Origin: Candidatus Sumerlaeota bacterium
GTDB lineage: Bacteria > Sumerlaeota > Sumerlaeia > UBA8349
Assembly: GCA_016931035.1 (NCBI GenBank)
Contig: JAFGFN010000125.1
Location: forward strand, 1-55,649
Reading direction: 5' to 3'
DNA length: 55,649 nt
A program made the position numbers and the translations under genes. The notes under the pieces were generated by a model, which worked only from the letters and a program-made list of their open reading frames with translations, searched no databases and had not been told where the DNA came from. Positions 8,491 through 17,689 of the stretch are shown piece by piece; the first letter of the stretch is position 1, and every line of letters begins with the position of its first letter.

Positions 8491-9593
8491 ACGAACGCAA
8501 GAGACTCAATCCGTTCGAGCGCTATCTGACTCTCTGGGTCGGGCTGTGCATGGTCGTCGGCGTTCTGCTGGGCAGGTGGCTGCCCGGCGCAACCCACGCC
8601 CTCAGCCGAATGGAATTCGGAGAGGGGACGCAGGTCAATATCCCCATCGCCGTTCTCATTTGGCTGATGATCTACCCGATGATGCTGAAAGTCGATTTCG
8701 GCGCGCTGGGAGGCATCGCGCGCAAACCCACGGGCTTGCTCATCACTCTGTTCATCAACTGGATCGTCAAACCGTTGAGTATGACGTTGTGGGCGTGGAT
8801 TTTTCTTCAACACGCCTTCGCCCCATGGATCGGCGTCGAAACGGCCCGGGAGTATACCGCCGGCCTCATCATCCTCGCCGCGGCGCCATGCACTGCCATG
8901 GTTTTCGTCTGGTCGTATCTGACCGACGGCGATCCCGTCTACACCCTCGTCCAAGTGGCCGTGAACGACCTCATCATGTTGTTCGCCTTCGCACCCATCG
9001 TGATGTTTCTGTGCGGCGTAGCCCACGTCGTCGTCCCGCCGAACGTGCTCATCGCATCGGTCGTCGTCTTCATCGTCATTCCGCTGGCCGCCGGGTGGCT
9101 CACCCGCACGCTGCTTCTCCGATCCCGAGGCCGGGAATGGTTCGAGACGCAGTTCCTTGCGCGATTTCACCCCGTCACCGTCGTAGCGCTCCTGGCCACG
9201 CTGGTCCTGATCTTCGCGTTTCAGGCCGAGAACTTGACGACGCGCTGGTTTGCCGTGATCTTGATCACCGTTCCGATCCTCCTGCAGGTCTACTTCAACT
9301 CGGGCCTGACCTATCTCCTCATGCGATTCTTTCGAGTCGAACACAACGTCGCCTCACCGGGCGCTTTGATCGGCGCGAGCAACTTCTTCGAGCTCGCCGT
9401 GGCCGTAGCCATCACGCTGTTCGGACCGGGTTCCCCCGCGGCGTTGGCCTGCGTGGTCGGCGTCCTCGTCGAGGTGCCCGTCATGCTTTCCGTCTGCGGG
9501 ATCTGCAACCGGACACGCGCATGGTATGAATTCCCGCGGGCAAAGCCGGCACCACAGAGCGAGCACCCGGATCGCGACGGGAACGTCCCATGA
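8487..9593 (+). CDS. acr3: ACR3-family arsenite efflux permease
   Basis: Membrane carrier (about ten transmembrane segments, 368 residues) exporting arsenite, driven by the proton gradient. The family hallmark 'APCTAMVFVWS' is present, with the essential Cys at residue 135. A second conserved stretch, 'GSPAALACVVGVLVEVPVM', lies near the end. The start is GTG 8487 with GGGGAAGAG before it, overlapping the stop of the upstream fusion gene by 4 bases. Longer in-frame starts would add an implausible Arg/His-rich leader. It also overlaps the following glycosyltransferase gene by 4 bases (ATGA). It completes the reduce-and-export route begun by arsC. Confident call. Confidence 0.95.
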   Translation: MNERKRLNPFERYLTLWVGLCMVVGVLLGRWLPGATHALSRMEFGEGTQVNIPIAVLIWLMIYPMMLKVDFGALGGIARKPTGLLITLFINWIVKPLSMTLWAWIFLQHAFAPWIGVETAREYTAGLIILAAAPCTAMVFVWSYLTDGDPVYTLVQVAVNDLIMLFAFAPIVMFLCGVAHVVVPPNVLIASVVVFIVIPLAAGWLTRTLLLRSRGREWFETQFLARFHPVTVVALLATLVLIFAFQAENLTTRWFAVILITVPILLQVYFNSGLTYLLMRFFRVEHNVASPGALIGASNFFELAVAVAITLFGPGSPAALACVVGVLVEVPVMLSVCGICNRTRAWYEFPRAKPAPQSEHPDRDGNVP

Positions 9594-11206
9594 CTCGCGG
9601 CAACGAGCGATCCTCTTCCGCACGGTCCGCTTCGGATCGCTCTAGGAGACTGCTTGCGAGCGAATGGGCCGGAGGGGCGTTGGTCGTTGTCGCGCTGTTT
9701 CTTTGCATCGCCGTCGCCAGCTGGCGGAATCGCCATCTGCCGTTCTACTGGGATGCGGGAGGATACGTTTATCCCCATGCGCGCGAGATCTACGACGCGA
9801 ATCTCTACCCGATACTCAGGAATTGGGACGTAGGACATCCGACGGGATACTTCTTCGCTCTGGCCGTCATGATGAAGCTGTTCGGCGTGGGGCCGTTCGC
9901 CGGGCATCTGCTGAACTGGGGATTCACGGCGCTGCTGATCGCGGCGACCTACGGGTTGTGCCGCGCCCTGTCGCTCGAACGGCTCGTGTCGGCTCTCTGC
10001 GCCGGGACCGCGATGGCTTTCCCTCTTGTCTGTTCGTCGAGTCAACAGATCGCGAGCGACCTCGCCTTGGCGGCCTCGGTTCTGGCCGCCCTGTGGTTCT
10101 TTGTCCGGCGGCGCTACGGGTGGTACGTCGTGTTCGCCTCGTTCGCCGTTCTGTGCAAGTTCCATGGGTTCCTCGCGACGCTCGGGCCGCTTGCCGCGCT
10201 CCCCTTCTGCGGCGTGCGCTCGGAGAAGGAGGGCGCGAGGACCGGACGCATCCGGGAATCGCTTTGGATTCTCTCGCCCGTCGTCGTGTTGGGACTCTTT
10301 CTTGTCGTCCGTTTCGCGGTCCGCGGACCCGGTATGACTCTCAGGTGGAAAGCGACGCAGCGCGTTTATCTGCTTGGCGATCCGGCAGGATACGCAGAAG
10401 GGTTCGGCGAGGCGATACGGAACCTGTTCGTTGTGCCGCGACTTCACTATCCACTGATCGTCTTGGCCGCGTTGGCCGTCGGACTCTGTGTCAAACGGTT
10501 CTTCCCTCGCGTCATGGACCCGGCGGGACGGACGCTCTTCGGGTCGGAAACGGAGCGCCACGCGTTCTGGGTCCTCCTCTGGTTTGGGATCTTCTACAAC
10601 GCGGCCCTCCTTCCGCTGACGAACCTGCTGCCCCGCTATTCGTTGCCCACCGTGAGCGTCGCGTTCGTCTTTCTGGCGTGGGGGGGGCGCAAACTCGCCG
10701 GACGCGTGTATCCCGTCGCGATCGTTCTCTCGCTTCTGATCGCCGTCTACGCCCTCCAATGCTATCCGCCGAACGTGGCGCGTCTGCCCGCTCCGTTGAG
10801 CCGATGGCTGAGCCCGGGTCCAATTCCGGCGTCGTACTATTCGGAATGCGATTTGCGGTTCGTCGATATCGTCGATTGCGCCATGTGGGCGGCACGAAGA
10901 ATTCACGACGACATCGACCGCCGAGGCCTGCCGCCGACGACGGGAATAGCCACTCAGTGGCCGTTCAGCGACGCCATGCACGACGCCCCTCTGGGCTACG
11001 TGGACCGCGAGGCGCCGTCGGTTCACGTCGACAATTGGAGCGAGGTGAATCCCGACCTCTATCCGTACGTCCTGATCGTCGAGCCGATTACGAGTCTCGA
11101 CCCAGAGCCGCCGGAGGGTCTTTTCACGGGGCGTCTCGTTGCCGAAATGCGGAAGGGCGAAGCCAAGGCGATTGTCTGGTACGTCGAGCGCAAATCGGGC
11201 GATTGA
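9590..11206 (+). CDS. GT39-like membrane protein
   Basis: A 538-residue polytopic membrane protein of the PMT/ArnT superfamily. After the first membrane helix comes an external loop with 'FYWDAGGY', where an Asp occupies the catalytic position. Eight to ten further hydrophobic segments follow, then a short soluble tail from about residue 400. Its ATG overlaps the acr3 stop (ATGA), so it is co-translated with the arsenite pump. It is the second of three proteins of this superfamily in the window and is not closely similar to the others by eye. Why a sugar transferase should be coupled to an arsenite exporter is unclear. Chance operon joining, or sugar decoration linked to the kinase-like protein, are both open. 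Confidence 0.7.
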   Translation: MTRGNERSSSARSASDRSRRLLASEWAGGALVVVALFLCIAVASWRNRHLPFYWDAGGYVYPHAREIYDANLYPILRNWDVGHPTGYFFALAVMMKLFGVGPFAGHLLNWGFTALLIAATYGLCRALSLERLVSALCAGTAMAFPLVCSSSQQIASDLALAASVLAALWFFVRRRYGWYVVFASFAVLCKFHGFLATLGPLAALPFCGVRSEKEGARTGRIRESLWILSPVVVLGLFLVVRFAVRGPGMTLRWKATQRVYLLGDPAGYAEGFGEAIRNLFVVPRLHYPLIVLAALAVGLCVKRFFPRVMDPAGRTLFGSETERHAFWVLLWFGIFYNAALLPLTNLLPRYSLPTVSVAFVFLAWGGRKLAGRVYPVAIVLSLLIAVYALQCYPPNVARLPAPLSRWLSPGPIPASYYSECDLRFVDIVDCAMWAARRIHDDIDRRGLPPTTGIATQWPFSDAMHDAPLGYVDREAPSVHVDNWSEVNPDLYPYVLIVEPITSLDPEPPEGLFTGRLVAEMRKGEAKAIVWYVERKSGD

Positions 11207-11269
11207 CGGAATTCCGGAGCGATTGGGCGCCTTGCCGGCTTTTCCCGAAAAACCCCTCGTTTTAAGAGC

Positions 11270-11307
11270 TTGACAATTCTTGGCGGTTTGGTAGAATAGC
11301 CAAGAAT
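11270..11307 (+). promoter_or_regulatory. arsR2 promoter with inverted-repeat operator
   Basis: TTGACA at 11270-11275 and TAGAAT at 11292-11297 (16-base spacer). Perfect 9-bp arms ATTCTTGGC (11276-11284) and GCCAAGAAT (11299-11307) flank the -10 box. The layout suits a repressor that blocks polymerase. The sequence is unrelated to the arsR1 palindrome, suggesting two separate regulons. Confidence 0.7.
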
Positions 11308-11320
11308 CGAGGCGGTGACG

Positions 11321-11638
11321 ATGAACCCCAAGATCAAGAAACTCGAACCCCGGGCCCGAATCGTCAAGGCCATGGCTCACCCCACTCGGCTTTTCCTCGT
11401 CGACGAACTCTCGAAGGGCGAACGTTGCGTGTGCGAGCTCACCGAGATGGTCGGCGACGACATCTCGACGGTGTCGAAACACCTGGCGGTCCTCAAGAAC
11501 GCCGGAATCGTCTCGGACGACAAGCGCGGCGCCCAAGTCTTCTACTCGCTCCGGGTCCCCTGCGTGCTCAACTTCTTCTCGTGCGTCGAGTCGGTCCTCC
11601 AGACCAACGCGATGGAACGGGCGCTTGCGGTCCGATGA
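11321..11638 (+). CDS. arsR: ArsR-family repressor (second copy)
   Basis: A 105-residue winged-helix repressor. The metal-site motif 'RCVCEL' carries Cys36 and Cys38. The recognition helix is 'DDISTVSKHLAVLKNAGIV', and two more cysteines (81 and 88, 'VPCVLNFFSC') near the dimer helix could complete a three-thiol site. I choose ATG 11321, 8 bases after GAGG, over a GTG two codons earlier. It heads a ten-gene + strand operon (permease, RND pump, thiol-redox proteins) and probably autoregulates through the inverted repeat at 11276-11307. The inducer is likely a thiol-reactive trivalent metalloid, possibly an organic arsenical if the permease is ArsP-like. Confidence 0.88.
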   Translation: MNPKIKKLEPRARIVKAMAHPTRLFLVDELSKGERCVCELTEMVGDDISTVSKHLAVLKNAGIVSDDKRGAQVFYSLRVPCVLNFFSCVESVLQTNAMERALAVR

Positions 11639-11701
11639 TGTCTTTCTCTCTCTTGCGGCGCGGTTGGCCACCTGGCTGAATCGCCCCAAGGCGGCGCTCT
11701 C

Positions 11702-13015
11702 ATGAAGTGGAAACACGAATGGAAAAGTCTGGCGATCCTGGCGATTGCGTTTCTCGCTTGCTTCTATCTGCCGGTCGAGTACCTGCGCGGATGGGACAGG
11801 CTCAAGTCCGCCGTCTGGGAATCGCTCCACCTCGTTCGCTGGTACGCGCGCGAACACGTCCTCCTCTGTCTGATTCCCGCGTTCTTCATCGCGGGAGCGA
11901 TCGGCGTTTTCGTGAGTCAGGCATCGGTGATGAAGTACCTCGGCCCCAAGGCGAACAAGACGCTCGCCTACGGCGTCGCCTCGGTCTCGGGAACGATCCT
12001 TGCCGTCTGCTCGTGCACCGTGCTGCCCCTTTTCGCCGGAATCTACCGCATGGGCGCGGGCCTTGGCCCGGCATGCGCTTTTCTCTATTCGGGTCCCGCC
12101 ATCAACGCTCTGGCCATCATCCTGACGGCGCGCGTGTTGGGTCTCGAACTCGGCATCGCCCGCGCGGTCGGCGCCGTGGTCTTCTCGGTCGTAATCGGCC
12201 TCTCCATGCACTTCATCTTCCGCAACGAAGAAATGGAGAAGGCCAACGCCCGAGCCGACGTGCCCGGGCCCGCGGTCTCGCGCCCTCTCTGGAAGAATGC
12301 CCTCTTCTTCGCCTCCCTGGTCGGCGTCCTCGTTTTCGCCAACTGGGGCAAGCCCACGGCGATGGCGGGCGTTTGGTACGCCATATGGTCGGCCAAGTGG
12401 CTTGTGACGAGCGCTTTCGCCCTGGCGCTCGGCCTCATTCTTGCGTTCTGGATTCGCCTGTCCTGGGTTAAGGTCGCCCTCACCGCCGCCGCGACGGCGA
12501 TTCTCGCGGCGTTTTTCCGCCACGAACCCATGATTCCGTTCGCGGCGGCCGTGATCGGGCTTTCCTGGGCCGCGAGCACGGACGAAGGAGAGGGAGGCGA
12601 GTGGTTCGCGCAGTCGTGGGGTTTCGCCAAACAGATCACGCCTCTCTTGTTGGGCGGGGTGCTTGTGGCCGGTTTCCTTCTCGGACGCCCGGGCCATGAA
12701 GGCTTGATCCCGTCGCAGTGGGTAGCGGCGGCCGTGGGCGGCAACTCTTTTTTCGCCAATTTCTTCGCCTCGCTCGCCGGGGCGTTCATGTACTTCGCCA
12801 CGCTGACCGAGGTGCCGATCCTTCAAGGCTTGATCGGTTCGGGGATGGGCAAAGGGCCGGCCCTCGCCCTCCTTCTCGCCGGTCCGGCGCTCTCGCTCCC
12901 GAATATGCTGGTGCTGCGCAGCGTGATGGGAACGAAGAAGACCGCGGTTTTCGTCGCCCTTGTGGTGGTCATGGCCACCGTCACGGGAATGATCTACGGA
13001 GGCATCTGGGGATGA
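11702..13015 (+). CDS. DUF318/ArsP-type permease
   Basis: A 437-residue polytopic membrane protein of the DUF318 permease family, which includes ArsP, known to export trivalent methylated and aromatic arsenicals. Segment 'AVCSCTVLPLFAGIYRMGAG' carries the family's Cys pair within a membrane helix. 'LYSGPAINALAI' follows, and a related half-repeat with 'ALLLAGPALSLPNML' lies near the C-terminus. This is a two-fold repeated permease with a hydrophilic linker around residue 180. ATG 11702 has only a weak AAGG upstream, 63 bases after arsR2. It overlaps the next gene by 4 bases. Since ArsM in this window would make methylarsenite, export of that product is an attractive role. Close relatives have unknown substrates. 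Confidence 0.75.
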   Translation: MKWKHEWKSLAILAIAFLACFYLPVEYLRGWDRLKSAVWESLHLVRWYAREHVLLCLIPAFFIAGAIGVFVSQASVMKYLGPKANKTLAYGVASVSGTILAVCSCTVLPLFAGIYRMGAGLGPACAFLYSGPAINALAIILTARVLGLELGIARAVGAVVFSVVIGLSMHFIFRNEEMEKANARADVPGPAVSRPLWKNALFFASLVGVLVFANWGKPTAMAGVWYAIWSAKWLVTSAFALALGLILAFWIRLSWVKVALTAAATAILAAFFRHEPMIPFAAAVIGLSWAASTDEGEGGEWFAQSWGFAKQITPLLLGGVLVAGFLLGRPGHEGLIPSQWVAAAVGGNSFFANFFASLAGAFMYFATLTEVPILQGLIGSGMGKGPALALLLAGPALSLPNMLVLRSVMGTKKTAVFVALVVVMATVTGMIYGGIWG

Positions 13016-14361
13016 GCCGCATGACAAAGGCCAAGCGCATTCTTCACCCGATCGACTCGCTTGGATTGCCGAGCTCCGTCGCGGGCGTCATGCTGGCGGC
13101 CCTTTCGCTTGCGTGTGTTCTTACCGGTTGCGGTCGCGGCGACGGCGGCGTCGCGCAGCCTCGGAAAAAGGCCCCCCTCGTACAAGTCGAAACCGTCGCA
13201 GCCGGACGGATTGCGCGCTCGATCGACCTGACCGGCGAGGTTGTCCCAATCGAGTCCATTCTGATCGCCGCCATGGTGGAAGGCCCCATCGGATTCTGCC
13301 CTTGGCGCGAGGGCGACCGCGTCGAGGCCGGGCAGAAACTGATCGAAATCGACCGGGAGATGTACCGGGCCGAGGTCAAAGCGGCCGATGCGGCGCTCGC
13401 GGTGGCGCAGGCCAAACTGGCCGATATGAAGGCGGGCACACGCCCCGAGGAGATCGAGAAGGCCCGCCAAAGCGTGCGAGAGGCGGAGCAGAACGCCGCT
13501 TTCGAGAAGGACGATTTCGCGCGCATGACGAAATTGGTCGACGCCGGGACGCTGTCCGCCCAGGAGATGGAAAGGGCGCGCGTCAAACGGACCGCTGCCG
13601 AGGCAAAACTGGCCGCGGCCCGTCAGCAATTCGAGATGCTCGAGGCGGGTTTCACCCGCACGGCCGTCGCGGTCCAGGAGGCGATCGTGAAGGAGGCCGA
13701 AGCCAAGCACGAACTGGCCCAGGCGCGACTGAACGAGTGCGTCGTCGCCGCGCCCTTTGCCGGAACCGTTACCCAAGTCTTCGTCCGCCAAGGCGACATG
13801 GCGGCCGCGAAATCGCCGTTGCTCCAAATGGCCGACCTGGAATCGCTGGTGGTCCGTTGCGCCGTGCCCGAAGCCCAAGCCGGCGCAATGCGAACGGGCA
13901 TGAAAGCGGAGGTCCGCCTCGACGCCCTGCCCGGCAAAACACTGTCCGCCGAAGTGGCGCGCGTTTTTCCGGAACTCGATCCCCGCATGAGAACGCGAAC
14001 CATTGAATTGGTCGTTCAGGACGATACAGCCCTCGCGCCCGGGATGTTCGGCCGCGTCCAGCTGATCGTCGAATCCGTGGCCGATGCCGTGACCGTGCCG
14101 GTTCAGGCCGTCATTGTCACACCCGCCGGCGCCCAGGTGGTTTTCGTTGCCGCCGCCGGCAAGGCCGCGCAACGCAATGTCCAGACCGGCATTGAGGAAG
14201 GCGGCCGCATCCAGATTCTCTCCGGCCTCAAGCCGGGCGAGAAGGCGATCGTTTCGGGACAGGAAAAACTCAAGGACGGCGCGGAAATCCGACTCCCCGG
14301 TCCGTCAGCCGAAGGACAGTTCAAGGGCGAGTCTGGACGAACCAAGAGAAACGCCCGATGA
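13012..14361 (+). CDS. RND efflux periplasmic adaptor lipoprotein (HlyD/MFP family)
   Basis: A 449-residue membrane-fusion protein joining an inner-membrane RND pump to an outer-membrane channel. The N-terminal signal ends in the lipobox LTGC with Cys40, so it is lipid-anchored. It then shows a lipoyl half-motif ('GEVVPIESILIAAMVEGPI'), a long Ala/Glu/Lys-rich coiled coil (about 120-225), the second lipoyl half ('APFAGTVTQVFVRQGDMA') and beta-barrel and membrane-proximal domains. ATG 13012 has GGAGG nine bases upstream and overlaps the permease stop (ATGA); an ATG at 13021 is less well placed. The next gene overlaps by 4 bases. No TolC partner is in this operon; the nearest candidate is at 35287. 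Confidence 0.88.
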   Translation: MSRMTKAKRILHPIDSLGLPSSVAGVMLAALSLACVLTGCGRGDGGVAQPRKKAPLVQVETVAAGRIARSIDLTGEVVPIESILIAAMVEGPIGFCPWREGDRVEAGQKLIEIDREMYRAEVKAADAALAVAQAKLADMKAGTRPEEIEKARQSVREAEQNAAFEKDDFARMTKLVDAGTLSAQEMERARVKRTAAEAKLAAARQQFEMLEAGFTRTAVAVQEAIVKEAEAKHELAQARLNECVVAAPFAGTVTQVFVRQGDMAAAKSPLLQMADLESLVVRCAVPEAQAGAMRTGMKAEVRLDALPGKTLSAEVARVFPELDPRMRTRTIELVVQDDTALAPGMFGRVQLIVESVADAVTVPVQAVIVTPAGAQVVFVAAAGKAAQRNVQTGIEEGGRIQILSGLKPGEKAIVSGQEKLKDGAEIRLPGPSAEGQFKGESGRTKRNAR

Positions 14362-17300
14362 AATTGACCCACTACGCCGTTCATCGCCGCTTGGCCACGA
14401 GCGCCATTCTTCTGGCGTTTGTAGTGCTGGGCTTGTATGGCCTGTGGCGGCTGCCGGTGGATTTTCTGCCCAATATCACCTATCCGATGATCAGGGTTCA
14501 GGTCTGGTGGCGCGGGGCCACGCCCGAGGAGATCGACAAAAGCATCGCCGACCCCATCGAACGTCGAATGGCCACCGTGGACGATCTGGATTACCTGGAG
14601 TCGTCGTCTATCGAGGGCATGTACACCCTGCAGGTCAATTTCAAGTACGGCGTGGACGTGAACGCGGCGTACCAGGACGCGCTGGCGGCGATGGCGCGCG
14701 TGGCGCGCGAATTGCCCGCGGACATGGACCCGCCAATTGTGATCAAGGCCGACCCGTCGCAGCTTCCCGTCGTGCAGTTGACCGTCAGCAGCGGCCGGTG
14801 GGACTTGGTCGAGCTGCGCACGTGGGTGGACGAATGGCTGCAAGACCAGTTGCTGGCCGTTTCGGGTGTGGCAGGCACCGAGATTGTCGGCGGGCTCAAG
14901 CGCGAAATCCGCGTTCATCTGGACCCCAATGCGCTGGAGAAATTCGGTATCGGCCTGGCCGACGTGCTCAAGCGCCTGCGCGAGGAAAACATCGAGCAAT
15001 TCGGCGGGCGCGTCACCGTCGGCCCGAAGGAAATCATCGCCCGCACGATGGGGGAGTACCGATCGCTCGATGAAATACGCAATGTCCTTCTGACTCGGGA
15101 CGGGCACGCGAAAGTCTACGTGCGCGACGTAGCCGAGGCGCTGGATTCGCACGAGGAAGCGCGGGTGATCACGCGTCTCAACGGCAACCCCTGCGTCAAA
15201 CTCTCCGTGCTCAAACAAGCCGACGCGAACACGGTGGAAGTGGCGAACGCCGTGAACCGTCGTATCGCGGAGCTCGGACCGGCGCTGCCTGAGGACATCG
15301 CTCTCGGCATGGTCGAGAACCAAGCCGACTACGTCAACGCCGCCCTGTCCGGAGTCCGCAACGCCGCGGTCGAGGCGGCGATTCTCGTGATTCTGATCGT
15401 CTGGCTCTTTCTCGGCTCATGGCGTCAGGTCCTGGCGATCGCGCTGGCCCTGCCGCTGACGCTGGTTCTGAACTTCGGCCTGATGAAGTTGGCCGGGTTC
15501 TCGCTCAATATCTTCTCTCTGGGCGGCTTGGTCATCGCCATCGGCGTGCTGGTGGACAATTCGATTGTCGTCATCGAAACGATCACGCGCAGGCGGCACG
15601 ACCTTCCCGGAGCCCCGGCCGACGCAGTGGCGATCGACGCCACGTCGGAGATCGGCCCGGCCATCGTCGCTGCCACGCTCTCCTTTCTTGCCCTGTTCGT
15701 GCCGTTCCTGCTCGTGCCGGGACTGGTCAGTCTGTTGTTTCGCGAGCTGATCCTGGTCATCGCCGGAATCGTCGTCATCAGTCTGGTCATGGCCGTCACC
15801 GTGACGCCGACGATCACGGCGCTGGTGCTGGGCAAACACGCGGCGGCCCGGAAGGTTTCTCGCTTCGAGCGGTTCTTCGAGGGCGTGACCGAGGCTTACG
15901 GCTGGACGCTGGGCAAAGCGCTCCGCGCACGATGGATCGTAATCGCCGCCTTCGTGTCCGTTCTCGTTCTGGCGGCTCTCGCCATGGGGCGATTGGGAAG
16001 CGAATTCCTGCCCCAGATGGACGACGGACGAATCATGGTCAAGGTCAAATTGCCGACCGGCGCATCCCTGGCTGAAACCGACAAGCTGCTCGAACGGATC
16101 GAGAAAGAAATCGGAGAAGACGAGCGCATCGAAAGCCTCTTCGCCCTTTCGGGCGGGAGAGTGGCGGGCCTCTACACATACGAGATCGCCAACGAAGGCG
16201 AACTGAACATCCAACTGGTTCCCCGTTCCCGGCGCAGAATGAGCACCGATGAATACATCGACTGCCTTCGCCCGATCGTCGGCAAGGTTCCCGTTCCCGG
16301 CGGCAACGCGATGGTCATGCAGATGAAGCTCAAGGGCATTCGGAAACTGGGCGAAGCGGACATCGAAGTGAAGATTAGGGGGCAGGACATTGGGCGGCTT
16401 CATGAACTTGCCCGCCAGACGGCGGGCGCGATGAATCAACAGGAGCACTTCACCAACGTCTATGTCTCGATGGACATGACCAAACCCGAATATCAGGTAT
16501 GGGTGGACCGGGCGCGGGCGGCGGAACTGGGCGTTGCCATCGGCGACGTCGCCGACACGATGCGGTCTCTGATCGCTGGAGCGGTGGCCACGCGCTTTCG
16601 CGATGGGGACGAATACTACAACATCCGGGTGATGATTCCCGAAAGCAAGATGGTCGCGCGCCGCGACGTGGAAAACCTCCCCCTCCAACGCGCTCAGGGC
16701 GGATACCTTCGCCTGAAAGACGTGGCCGAGGTGCGGCAGGCCGTCGGCCCCGTCGAGATCGTCCGCGAGGATCAGGTCAAGGAGGCCATTGTTCGCGGCG
16801 ATGCCGCGGGCGTGAGCGTCGGCCAAGCGTTGGGAGAGCTGAAGGCGTCGATGGAGAAGATGGACCGCCCCATCGGTTACGACTTCTCTTTCGGCGGCCA
16901 AGCGCACATGATGACGGAGATGAAGCAAACCGTCTTGGCTATTCTGGCCTTCGCCATCTTCTTCTCCTTCATCGTGCTGACCGTTCAGTTCAACAGCCTC
17001 CGGCTTCCCGCCCTCATCCTGGGCAGCGTCCCGTTTTGCATGGCCGGTCTCGTTTTCATCATGCTTGCGAGCGGACTGCCCCTCGGCGCCACGGTCATTA
17101 TCGGCGTTCTGGTGATCGTCGCCGCGACGGTCAACGACGGCGTTCTTCTCCTGACTTTTGCGAATGAACTTCGAGAACGCAAGGGACTGTCCTCTTTCGA
17201 CGCGGTCCTTCAGGCTGCAAGAATCCGCCTTCGCCCCCGCGTCATGACGACGGTCAGCGTGCTCGTTGGATTCATCCCGCTTGCGCTGGCCATCGAAGAA

Positions 17301-17432
17301 GGGGGCGACATGCTTCAGCCGATGGCCGTCGCCGCCATTGGCGGTCTGCTTATGGAAATGCCGGTAGCGTTGTTCTTGATGCCGTGTCTCTACGTCATGG
17401 CATCCAGAAAAGCCGACCCGAGGGAGGTCTGA
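14358..17432 (+). CDS. RND-family efflux pump, inner-membrane subunit
   Basis: A 1024-residue AcrB-type proton-driven pump, full length for the family. The first membrane helix is followed by the periplasmic porter domain ('DFLPNITYPMIRVQVWWRGA'), and the family's twelve-helix two-fold repeat is intact. The proton-relay helix reads 'GVLVDNSIVVIE' with a single Asp at residue 400, where AcrB has two adjacent Asp; this D-N variant is common in distant HAE1 pumps. ATG 14358 overlaps the adaptor stop. Its place behind an ArsR-type repressor and an ArsP-like permease suggests a toxic thiol-reactive substrate, but organic HAE1 substrates are equally compatible with the sequence. Confidence 0.9.
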   Translation: MKLTHYAVHRRLATSAILLAFVVLGLYGLWRLPVDFLPNITYPMIRVQVWWRGATPEEIDKSIADPIERRMATVDDLDYLESSSIEGMYTLQVNFKYGVDVNAAYQDALAAMARVARELPADMDPPIVIKADPSQLPVVQLTVSSGRWDLVELRTWVDEWLQDQLLAVSGVAGTEIVGGLKREIRVHLDPNALEKFGIGLADVLKRLREENIEQFGGRVTVGPKEIIARTMGEYRSLDEIRNVLLTRDGHAKVYVRDVAEALDSHEEARVITRLNGNPCVKLSVLKQADANTVEVANAVNRRIAELGPALPEDIALGMVENQADYVNAALSGVRNAAVEAAILVILIVWLFLGSWRQVLAIALALPLTLVLNFGLMKLAGFSLNIFSLGGLVIAIGVLVDNSIVVIETITRRRHDLPGAPADAVAIDATSEIGPAIVAATLSFLALFVPFLLVPGLVSLLFRELILVIAGIVVISLVMAVTVTPTITALVLGKHAAARKVSRFERFFEGVTEAYGWTLGKALRARWIVIAAFVSVLVLAALAMGRLGSEFLPQMDDGRIMVKVKLPTGASLAETDKLLERIEKEIGEDERIESLFALSGGRVAGLYTYEIANEGELNIQLVPRSRRRMSTDEYIDCLRPIVGKVPVPGGNAMVMQMKLKGIRKLGEADIEVKIRGQDIGRLHELARQTAGAMNQQEHFTNVYVSMDMTKPEYQVWVDRARAAELGVAIGDVADTMRSLIAGAVATRFRDGDEYYNIRVMIPESKMVARRDVENLPLQRAQGGYLRLKDVAEVRQAVGPVEIVREDQVKEAIVRGDAAGVSVGQALGELKASMEKMDRPIGYDFSFGGQAHMMTEMKQTVLAILAFAIFFSFIVLTVQFNSLRLPALILGSVPFCMAGLVFIMLASGLPLGATVIIGVLVIVAATVNDGVLLLTFANELRERKGLSSFDAVLQAARIRLRPRVMTTVSVLVGFIPLALAIEEGGDMLQPMAVAAIGGLLMEMPVALFLMPCLYVMASRKADPREV

Positions 17433-17434
17433 AG

Positions 17435-17668
17435 ATGAAGAATATCGAAATCCTGGGCGCGGGGTGCCCGAAGTGCAAGAAGCTCGCCGAGAACGCCGAG
17501 GCCGCGGCCAAGGAACTCGGCATCGAGTACGAGCTTGTCAAAGTGACCGACATCCAGGAGATCCTGAAGTTCGGCGTCATGATGACGCCCGCGCTCGCCG
17601 TGGACGGCGACGTGAAATCGGCGGGCAAGGTCCTGTCGACCGAGGAAATCAAGAAGGCTCTCGCCTAA
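17435..17668 (+). CDS. Small thioredoxin-like protein (TM0996/MTH895 family)
   Basis: A 77-residue single-domain thioredoxin-fold protein with active site Cys11-Pro-Lys-Cys14 ('GAGCPKC') and the usual 'TPALAVDG' cis-proline segment. This mini-thioredoxin family is often found next to ArsR and DUF318 permease genes. ATG 17435 follows GGGAGGTC and lies two bases after the RND stop. An in-frame start at 17384 inside the RND gene would add 17 residues and is unlikely. Cytoplasmic, with no signal peptide. It could reduce ArsC, the permease cysteines or the DGC protein; none of these is shown. Confidence 0.85.
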   Translation: MKNIEILGAGCPKCKKLAENAEAAAKELGIEYELVKVTDIQEILKFGVMMTPALAVDGDVKSAGKVLSTEEIKKALA

Positions 17669-17689
17669 GAACGAAGGGAGACTACTCAA

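Noticed and set aside
9311-13027. A 1238-codon open frame on the - strand
   Set aside because: It runs antisense across acr3, GT39, arsR2 and the permease, all strongly supported. Its translation is Arg/Glu/Gly-rich without family motifs, as expected from GC-rich codon shadowing.
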